NCBI GenBank assembly: GCA_964568355.1 | Contig: CAZMRK010000641.1 | Location: 1 to 6,877 of the forward strand | DNA: 6,877 nucleotides | Source: JAJPJX01 sp964568355 | Lineage (GTDB): Bacteria > Acidobacteriota > Terriglobia > Bryobacterales > Bryobacteraceae | Direction: 5' to 3' | Shown: positions 1 to 5,260 of the stretch, piece by piece | How the letters are laid out: each line of letters starts with the position of its first letter | Numbering within the stretch: position 1 is the first letter of the stretch | The notes under the pieces: model-generated | What the model saw: only the letters and a program-made list of their open reading frames with translations | Databases searched by the model: none | Told to the model about the DNA's origin: nothing | Position numbers and translations under genes: made by a program

Positions 1-1
1 C

Positions 2-1162
2 GGAAAGATCGCCGCGGTGGCAGCCGACATCCCCGCGTCGAAAGCTCATAAGGTGGTGAACGTCTCGGGCCTCTATGTGACTCCGGGCCTTATCGATATC
101 CATGTTCACGTGTATGCCGGTACGGGGCAGCGCGGCGCTTACTCCGGAGACAACAGCGTCTATCCGGATGGCTTTACATTTCGCGCGGGAGTCACCACGG
201 TGGTAGACGCGGGCGGTTCGGGATGGCGCAGCTTCCCCGACTTCAAAGACCGTGTGATCGACCGTTCCAAGACGAGGGTGCTGGCTATGCTGAACATCGT
301 CGGTACCGGCATGGGCGGAGGGAAGATCGAGCAGAACGTCGCGGATATGGACGCCAAGGCCACGGCCAACCAGGCGCTCCAGCACAAGGATATCGTGGTC
401 GGGGTCAAGACCGCGCACTATGCGGGTCCGGACTGGGTGGCCGTGGAGCGAGCCGTAGAGGCAGGAACGGCCGCGCATATTCCGGTGATGGTGGACTTCG
501 GCCAGTTCCAGCCGACGCGTCCCTATCAGGAACTGGTGCTCACCAAGTTGCGCCCCGGCGATATCTCCACGCACATGTACCTGGGTACGGTACCCATGCT
601 GGATGATGGGGGGAAGGTGCAGTCTTACCTGTTTCAGGCCCGCAAGCGCGGGGTGATCTTTGACGTGGGTCATGGCGGCGGCAGTTTTCTGTTCCGCCAG
701 GCATGGCCGGCCGTTCACCAGGGCTTCACGCCAGACTCCATCTCGACCGATCTGCACATCAACAGCATGAATGCGGGTATGAAAGATATGCTCAACGTGA
801 TGTCCAAGTTCCTGGCGATGGGCATGTCGCTCGATGACGTCATCGTTCGCTCCACGTGGAATCCGGCCCGCGAGATTCATCGCGAGCAACTGGGGAATCT
901 CGATGTAGGGGCGCCCGCCGATGTCGCCGTACTGAGCGTTGCGGAAGGCAATTTCGGGTTCACGGATGTTTATGGCGCGCGCCTGCGGGGCAACCGCAAG
1001 CTGGTGGCGGAAGTGACCCTGCGCAACGGCCGCGTGGTGTGGGATCTGAACGGCCTGACCAGAGACGACTGGGATAAGCTGCCCGCGAAATACATGTCCC
1101 AGTACGACCCGGCGTGGGAGGGAACGCTGACCGAGGGCTTCGAGCGGCGGGGAAAGAAGTAG
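2..1162 (+). CDS. Amidohydrolase/deacetylase family metallohydrolase (COG3964-like), 5' end outside window
   Basis: The frame is already open at base 2 and its first residues (GKIAAVAADIP) look like the N-terminal beta-sandwich of an amidohydrolase, so the true start lies upstream; the GTG at 17 is not the start. About 386 residues are visible. The metal-site series of the amidohydrolase superfamily can be read: the HxH pair in IDIHVHVYAG (His codons at 101 and 107), the Lys of VVGVKTAHYAG (407-409) that is probably the carbamylated bridging ligand, His in STHMY (572-574), His in DVGHGGG (671-673) and Asp in STDLH (749-751). A C-terminal sandwich segment follows (GAPADVAVL, then LRNGRVVWD). 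These spacings fit the COG3964 group (the Atu3266/EF0837 type), which as I recall includes deacetylases acting on acetylated hydroxy acids. The substrate here is unknown. The gene ends with TAG and converges on the minus-strand cluster. Family assignment is strong, substrate assignment is not. Confidence 0.9.
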   Translation, partial: GKIAAVAADIPASKAHKVVNVSGLYVTPGLIDIHVHVYAGTGQRGAYSGDNSVYPDGFTFRAGVTTVVDAGGSGWRSFPDFKDRVIDRSKTRVLAMLNIVGTGMGGGKIEQNVADMDAKATANQALQHKDIVVGVKTAHYAGPDWVAVERAVEAGTAAHIPVMVDFGQFQPTRPYQELVLTKLRPGDISTHMYLGTVPMLDDGGKVQSYLFQARKRGVIFDVGHGGGSFLFRQAWPAVHQGFTPDSISTDLHINSMNAGMKDMLNVMSKFLAMGMSLDDVIVRSTWNPAREIHREQLGNLDVGAPADVAVLSVAEGNFGFTDVYGARLRGNRKLVAEVTLRNGRVVWDLNGLTRDDWDKLPAKYMSQYDPAWEGTLTEGFERRGKK

Positions 1163-1179
1163 GCTGGCACTCCGACCGG

Positions 1180-1220
1180 GCGGTTCTGTTCGTCCGCTTG
1201 CTGCGCGCGCGGTTCTGTTC
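1180..1220. repeat. 12-bp direct repeat in the convergent intergenic region
   Basis: GCGGTTCTGTTC occurs at 1180-1191 and again, exactly, at 1209-1220, with starts 29 bp apart. Each copy is followed by a CCGC (1194-1197 and 1220-1223) that can pair with the repeat's own GCGG to make a small 4-bp hairpin. The repeat lies just after the amidohydrolase stop and before the end of bshA. It may belong to a 3' end or processing structure; the function is unknown. Confidence 0.6.
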
Positions 1221-1235
1221 CGCCACTGAACCGCG
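1208..1235. terminator. Inverted repeat between convergent genes, possible weak bidirectional terminator
   Basis: CGCGGTTC at 1208-1215 is the exact reverse complement of GAACCGCG at 1228-1235, giving an 8-bp stem around a 12-nt loop. It sits 46 bp after the amidohydrolase stop, where a 3' end signal is expected, and on the minus strand it lies 32 bp beyond the bshA stop. There is no T-run on either side, so it is not a classical intrinsic terminator. A terminator role is inferred from position and symmetry only. Confidence 0.35.
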
Positions 1236-1266
1236 ACCGCAAGGGAGGGGACTTCACGGTCAGGCG

Positions 1267-2451
1267 CTAGCTGCCGCAGGAAGCGTCGCCAGGAGTGGCG
1301 ACGCAGCCCACTGAAGCGGGCGCTACACGGCCGCTGACTACTTCTTCGTAGTAGCTCTCGTAGAGGGGGATGATGCGGTCGGTGCAGAAGCGGTCCTGCG
1401 CCGTACGGCGGGCGGCCTGGGCCATTTTGTGGTGCAGATCGTCGTCGGTGAGCAGCGCGGCTACTCGCGCAGCCTGAGCAGCGATGTCTCCCACCGGCTC
1501 CAGGTATCCGTCCACGCCATGAGTGACCAACTCCGGCACTCCGCCCACGCGGGTGGCTACCGGCGGGACGCCGCAGGCCATGCCTTCCAGGGCGGCCAGT
1601 CCGAAAGACTCCAATTCACTGGGCAGCAACAGGACGTGAGCCAGCGGGAACAGGCGCTCCACGTGGTTCTGTTTGCCCAGGAAGGAGACCCGGCGATCCA
1701 CTTTCAACTCACGCGCCAGGTGCTCGGCCGGACCGCGATCCGGCCCGTCGCCAACCATCAGCAGATGCGCCGGCACGGTCTTCACCACCTCGGCCAGCAC
1801 GCGGACGGCGTCGAGCACACGTTTGACGGGCCGGAAGTTGGAGACATGGATCAGCAGTTTCTCGCCTTCCGGAGAGTAGAAGGCGGCGTTGCAGCGGGCC
1901 GGATCCGGCCGGTAGAGGCTGCAGTTCACGAAGTTCGGAATGACCCGGATTTCGTTTTGCACGCCAAAGACATCCACCGTGCGCTGGCGCAGATACTCGC
2001 TGATGGAGGTCACGCCGTCCGATTTCTCAATGGAGAATTTGGTGATCGGAAAGTACGACGGCTCCGCGCCGACCAACGTGATATCGGTTCCGTGCAGGGT
2101 GGTGATGAACGGGAGGCGGCGGCTGGCGGCCATCATCTGCTGCGCCAGAAGCGCGGAGATCGAGTGCGGAATGGCGTAATGGACGTGCAGCAGGTCGAGC
2201 TCGTAAGACTCCGCCACCTCTACCATGCGCGAGGCAAGGGCCAGGCTATAGGGAGGATATTGAAACAGCGGATAGTTGGTTACCTCGACTTCGTGATAGT
2301 GAATCCGCGGCACATCCGGGTCCAGGCGAATCGGGTTGGCATAGCTGATGAAGTGCACCTCGTGCCCGCGATTGGCCAGTTCGAGCCCCAGCTCCGTGGC
2401 GACGATGCCGCTTCCGCCATACGTGGGATAACAGGTGATTCCGACCCTCAC
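1267..2451 (-). CDS. bshA: BshA, N-acetyl-alpha-D-glucosaminyl L-malate synthase (bacillithiol biosynthesis)
   Basis: This GT4-family GT-B glycosyltransferase of 394 residues joins GlcNAc from UDP-GlcNAc to L-malate, the first step of bacillithiol synthesis in the cytosol. The N-terminal domain has the family's hallmark opening (RVGITCYPTYGGSGIVATEL, with the glycine loop at residues 12-15), then HEVEV at 53-57, YPPY at 65-68, HVHYAIPH at 89-96 and TLHGTDIT at 118-125. The C-terminal nucleotide-binding domain shows HVSNFRPVKRV (202-212), VGDGP (233-237) and the retaining-GT EX7E motif (E281, E289) in ESFGLAALEGMACGVP. The pattern follows Bacillus BshA closely along its length. The start is GTG at 2451, overlapping the upstream stop by 4 bp (GTGA), with a GGGAAG purine run immediately before it. 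The last ~20 residues, after YESYYEE, exceed the Bacillus enzyme and are encoded by a hairpin-rich repeat. bshB and bshC are not in the window. Confidence 0.95.
   Translation of the reverse strand: MRVGITCYPTYGGSGIVATELGLELANRGHEVHFISYANPIRLDPDVPRIHYHEVEVTNYPLFQYPPYSLALASRMVEVAESYELDLLHVHYAIPHSISALLAQQMMAASRRLPFITTLHGTDITLVGAEPSYFPITKFSIEKSDGVTSISEYLRQRTVDVFGVQNEIRVIPNFVNCSLYRPDPARCNAAFYSPEGEKLLIHVSNFRPVKRVLDAVRVLAEVVKTVPAHLLMVGDGPDRGPAEHLARELKVDRRVSFLGKQNHVERLFPLAHVLLLPSELESFGLAALEGMACGVPPVATRVGGVPELVTHGVDGYLEPVGDIAAQAARVAALLTDDDLHHKMAQAARRTAQDRFCTDRIIPLYESYYEEVVSGRVAPASVGCVATPGDASCGS
1283..1327. repeat. REP-like double hairpin inside the 3' end of bshA
   Basis: GCGTCGCC at 1283-1290 and GGCGACGC at 1297-1304 are perfect reverse complements around a 6-nt loop. 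Two bases further on, GCCC at 1306-1309 can pair with GGGC at 1318-1321 around an 8-nt loop. The block ends in GCGCTAC at 1321-1327, near-identical to GCGCTAG at 1264-1270 just past the other end. Compact paired hairpins like this resemble REP-type interspersed repeats. The block is translated as the end of BshA (about residues 376-389, APASVGCVATPGDA). Repeat status needs other genomic copies; only the local symmetry is visible here. Confidence 0.5.
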
Positions 2452-3473
2452 CTTCCCAGCGTAGCACCCACCGGCTCCAGCACTCCGATTCCGATCTGTC
2501 CATGCAGGTTTTCGTCGGGCGACGGCACATCGCCGCCGCCGAACCAGACGGCCAGCTTATCTCCCAACGCCTCGATGGACGGGTCGCAGAGCACCTGGCT
2601 GTTCCAGGGCTCCCGGCCGGCGAACACCGCGGGCAATTTTTGCCAGGAGACGCCGTCGCGCGAGCGAGCCAGGCCCAGCCTGCGCCGTTCCTGGTAGTCG
2701 CGTCCGGTGTACAACATCCAGTAGTAGCCCTGGCCGATCCAGACGGCGGGCTCACCCAATCCGTTTTCGTCAAACGCTCCGATGCCGCCCAGTTCCAGTA
2801 TGGGGTTGGCGCGGAGCTTGTCCCAATGGACGCCGTCGGTGGAACGGGCTACGCCCAGCCGCTGGCGGCGCGCTCGATCCTGGCCCAGATAGAAGAGGTA
2901 GTAGGCATTCCTGACGTAGAGGACGTAAGGGTCGGCCACGCCGCGCTCATCCCAGCTTCCGCGCGGACCGACCGGCAGCACCGGTGCAGGCAGCCTGGTC
3001 CAGCGGCGGCCATCCGGGGAGCGTGCCAGGCCCAGCCGCGGGGATTCCCGAGGGCCGGCCTGATACCAGTAGAGGAACTCGCCGCCGCGAAACAACGCCG
3101 AGCCGTTGGCGGCGATGTAGCTGCCTTCCCAGGTAGCCGGATCCGGAGCCAGGATGGTGCCGGCCTTCTGCCAGCTCCGGCCGTCGGTGGAGGTGGCCAG
3201 TCCAGTGCGCCAGGTGGCGCCGTCAAATCCGGAATAGAAGTTATAGAACAGGCCGGCATGCCGGACGACGGAAGGATTCAAGGCATCGTGCGAGTCCCAT
3301 TCTCCGGCGGAGCCATGGGCGAGGACCGGATTCGGCTCGAAGTTCAGGGTGAAGGTGGTTGCCGTGGGAGATGCGGCCGGAACAGGCAAAGTGAAGTCCG
3401 CATAGCCTCCGCAACTACAGAAGAGCAGAGTGAGGCTCATGGCCAGGGCCAGGCCGGGCAGACCGGCTTTCAT
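2448..3473 (-). CDS. Secreted beta-propeller (glycosidase-like) protein, probable lipoprotein
   Basis: The product has 341 residues. It opens with a signal peptide (MKAGLPGLALAMSLTLL) ending in FCS-Cys21, which resembles a lipobox although Phe at -3 is unusual, so either lipidation or ordinary secretion is possible. The mature part carries four spaced copies of one blade motif, of the form GLARSxDGxxWxKL, at residues about 91-105, 148-162, 207-220 and 267-281. Each lies downstream of an acidic turn: EWDSHDALNPSVV (58-70), SWDERGVADPYV (173-184), AFDENGLGEPAVW (233-245) and CDPSI (296-300). This is the layout of the five-bladed propellers of the GH43/GH32/GH130 type, whose acidic residues face a central pocket. 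Whether it hydrolyses glycans or only binds them cannot be told. The ATG overlaps the kinase stop by 4 bp (ATGA) with no good ribosome binding site, and the TGA overlaps the bshA start, so it is translationally coupled on both sides. Confidence 0.8.
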   Translation of the reverse strand: MKAGLPGLALAMSLTLLFCSCGGYADFTLPVPAASPTATTFTLNFEPNPVLAHGSAGEWDSHDALNPSVVRHAGLFYNFYSGFDGATWRTGLATSTDGRSWQKAGTILAPDPATWEGSYIAANGSALFRGGEFLYWYQAGPRESPRLGLARSPDGRRWTRLPAPVLPVGPRGSWDERGVADPYVLYVRNAYYLFYLGQDRARRQRLGVARSTDGVHWDKLRANPILELGGIGAFDENGLGEPAVWIGQGYYWMLYTGRDYQERRRLGLARSRDGVSWQKLPAVFAGREPWNSQVLCDPSIEALGDKLAVWFGGGDVPSPDENLHGQIGIGVLEPVGATLGR

Positions 3474-4645
3474 GGGACGGGAACTCGCAGCTTCAGGCCG
3501 GCCCCTCGTCCGGGCCGCGATTCGAGAACCAGATCCACGTTCAGCGCACGGGCGCGCCGTTTGATGCTGGCCGGCCCAAGACGCAGCATGTCGAGCTCAT
3601 CCAGGTTGTAGGTCCCGCTGAAACGGAAACCGTGGCCATTGTCGTCCACGGAAATCTCCAGCACCTTGCCGACCCGCTCTACACCGATGGCCACGCGTGT
3701 GGCGCCGGCATGTTTCTGTACGTTGTGCAGGGCCTCGCGCAGCATTTGCAGCAGTTCCGAGGCCACTTCCGGGGAGATCCCCAGGGAGACATCCGAAGCG
3801 CCGTCAGTTCCCACAAAGGTAACGGGAATACCGCTGTCCTTCTGGAAGCTCTCCGCGGCACGCCGGGCGGCAACGATCAGGGTGGTGCTGTCCGATTCGA
3901 CCGGCCCCCGCAGGCCCCGAATAAAGGAGCGCAATTCGCGCACCTGCGAGAGAGCCAGGTCCTGCAACTGGCGCAGTTCCTCCATGCCGGAGGCGTAATC
4001 GCGCTCCAGCAGCTTGCGCAGGATATCGAGCCGCATCTGCAGGCTGATGTAACTTTGCAGCGGGCCGTCGTGGAAATCCTGGGCCACATTCTGGAGCGCC
4101 ACGGCGGCGGCTTTCTCGGCTTGCAGCCGCACCACTTCGACCTCCTGCTGCAGTTCGGTCTCCCGTGCCTGGGAGAAGCGGCGGTACAGGGAGAACGCGA
4201 TGGCCAGCACACCACCGACTACGATGGTTCGCAGCAGGACATCCAAGTGGGCCGGCGGCGCGATCAGGCAGAAGACGGTACAAATGCCGAAGACAATCGT
4301 AACCTCGCGAACGCTGTAGAAGATCACTCCTTCGGCCAGCAGCAGCAGGTAGAGCAGCGAGGGAAACCACAGCGAAAGCGCCGCGCCATGATTAGCCAGG
4401 ATCAGCAGAAAGACGGTATCGGCGAAGAGGGTCAGCAGTCCGAAGGAGCCGCCCTGCAATCTCTTCCAACGCAAGGCGGCAAGGCTGTAGGCCATGAACA
4501 GGCACAAGGCCAGCGCAATCGGCAGAGGAATAGCCCACGAATGATGCTGGAACTCACTGATCACCGCGGCGGCCACCAACAGCACGCGCCCCGCTGCCAG
4601 GTGCCTACCCCATCGGAGCGGGGGAGAAAAGAATCGTGGTGCCAA
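3470..4645 (-). CDS. Membrane sensor histidine kinase, HisKA_3 type (NarX/LiaS/DesK-like)
   Basis: The 391-residue product begins with about six hydrophobic segments (near residues 17-33, 37-60, 68-88, 90-111, 114-130 and 134-157). A short Gln/Glu-rich coiled linker (158-185) follows, then the phosphoacceptor helix QDFHDGPLQ with His192. The catalytic domain shows the N box REALHNVQKHAG (Asn308), the G1 box DDNGHGF (334-340) and the final GRGAGLKLRVPVP. The part between G1 and the end (LGPASIKRRARAL) departs from the usual GLxGMRERA wording. There is almost no extracytoplasmic loop, so the sensed signal is probably in or at the membrane. No response regulator lies next to it in the window. 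The start is uncertain: no in-frame ATG exists before Met51, so TTG at 4645 (42 bp after the methyltransferase stop) or GTG at 4585 must be used. The TTG keeps the basic lead-in RWGRHLAAGR before the first membrane segment. The stop overlaps the next ATG. Confidence 0.9.
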   Translation of the reverse strand: MAPRFFSPPLRWGRHLAAGRVLLVAAAVISEFQHHSWAIPLPIALALCLFMAYSLAALRWKRLQGGSFGLLTLFADTVFLLILANHGAALSLWFPSLLYLLLLAEGVIFYSVREVTIVFGICTVFCLIAPPAHLDVLLRTIVVGGVLAIAFSLYRRFSQARETELQQEVEVVRLQAEKAAAVALQNVAQDFHDGPLQSYISLQMRLDILRKLLERDYASGMEELRQLQDLALSQVRELRSFIRGLRGPVESDSTTLIVAARRAAESFQKDSGIPVTFVGTDGASDVSLGISPEVASELLQMLREALHNVQKHAGATRVAIGVERVGKVLEISVDDNGHGFRFSGTYNLDELDMLRLGPASIKRRARALNVDLVLESRPGRGAGLKLRVPVP

Positions 4646-4687
4646 AGCTGATTGAACCTGAAGCCCTATTGTAACGGTTTCGGGCCT

Positions 4688-5221
4688 TTAGCGCTTATAG
4701 AGATAGAGCGTGTGACTACGTCCTTCGCCGTCGTCCTCGATGTTCTCGACTTTCAGCGGCGTCCAGGACCGGAACTCGAAATCATGGGCTACAATCCGTG
4801 CGCCTTTCTTAAGCTGCTTTTCGAGCAGCGGTGTCACCTTGTCATTCGAAGCCGGCAGCAGATAGACGGTCACCAGATCGGCCGAGCTGTAATTTTGCTT
4901 GAAAATATCGCCGTTGATGATGTGCGCGCTGCGATCCAGGCCCAGGGAACGGATCTTTTCCATGCTCTGGCGGTAAAGGTCTTTGTCGATCTCCACGCCC
5001 ACCGCTTCGGCATGGAATTTCTGGGCTGCCATGATCACGATGCGGCCGTCGCCGCTGCCCAGGTCGAATAGTTTTTCCGCAGCCTTGAGACCACCCAGTT
5101 GCAGCATTCGTTCGACAATCGTCTGGGGAGTCGGATAAAACGGCGCGAGTTTTTCGGCTTCCTGACCATACCCCGGCAGCACCGCGGCACAGCACAACAT
5201 CCAGCAGGCCCAACGCATCAT
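4688..5221 (-). CDS. Class I SAM-dependent methyltransferase-fold protein with N-terminal signal peptide
   Basis: This is a short protein of 177 residues. Residues 1-19 form a hydrophobic, signal-like leader (MMRWACWMLCCAAVLPGYG, probable cut before Gln20). The rest is a compact Rossmann methyltransferase: YPTPQTIVERML (29-40), motif I LFDLGSGDGRIV (51-62), the acidic end of strand 2 GVEID (75-79, Glu77 likely binding the SAM ribose), NGDIF (103-107), VTVYLLP (117-123), then KKGARIVAHDFEF (138-150). The PTP...DLGSGDGR...YLLP series recalls the FAM173/ATPSCKMT-like and DOT1-related lysine methyltransferases. The substrate is unknown. The leader is odd because SAM is cytosolic; no in-frame ATG lies between the leader and motif I except at Met39, so removing the leader by moving the start would cut into the family core. 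It lies 39 bp after the symporter and 42 bp before the kinase, all in the same reading frame. Confidence 0.85.
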   Translation of the reverse strand: MMRWACWMLCCAAVLPGYGQEAEKLAPFYPTPQTIVERMLQLGGLKAAEKLFDLGSGDGRIVIMAAQKFHAEAVGVEIDKDLYRQSMEKIRSLGLDRSAHIINGDIFKQNYSSADLVTVYLLPASNDKVTPLLEKQLKKGARIVAHDFEFRSWTPLKVENIEDDGEGRSHTLYLYKR

Positions 5222-5224
5222 ATA

Positions 5225-5235
5225 CCCTTACCCTC
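5225..5235 (-). promoter_or_regulatory. Ribosome binding site of the methyltransferase gene
   Basis: On the minus strand GAGGG (5235-5231) and AAGGG (5229-5225) stand 9 and 3 bases before the ATG at 5221, which is followed directly by a second ATG at 5218. Either purine run can serve. This supports the start that includes the signal-like leader rather than a start further inside the gene. Confidence 0.6.
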
Positions 5236-5260
5236 GTTATACCGGCCAAACCGGCACGTT

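Noticed and set aside
1429..2697. Plus-strand open frame of 422 codons antisense to bshA
   Set aside because: The translation has no domain signature and it lies opposite a strongly conserved enzyme; best explained by GC-rich codon bias on the other strand.
2502..3611. Plus-strand open frame of 369 codons antisense to the propeller gene
   Set aside because: Composition is Ala/Gly/Arg/Gln-rich with no signal or motif; the minus-strand frame has a signal peptide and repeated blades.
3632..4651. Plus-strand open frame of 339 codons antisense to the histidine kinase
   Set aside because: Gln/His/Gly-rich shadow of the kinase; no family features and no separate start context.
5242..5254. CCGG-N5-CCGG symmetry between the symporter and the methyltransferase, considered as a terminator
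   Set aside because: The stem is only 4 bp, there is no T-run, and the gap is 39 bp with a ribosome binding site for the next gene, so readthrough is more likely.
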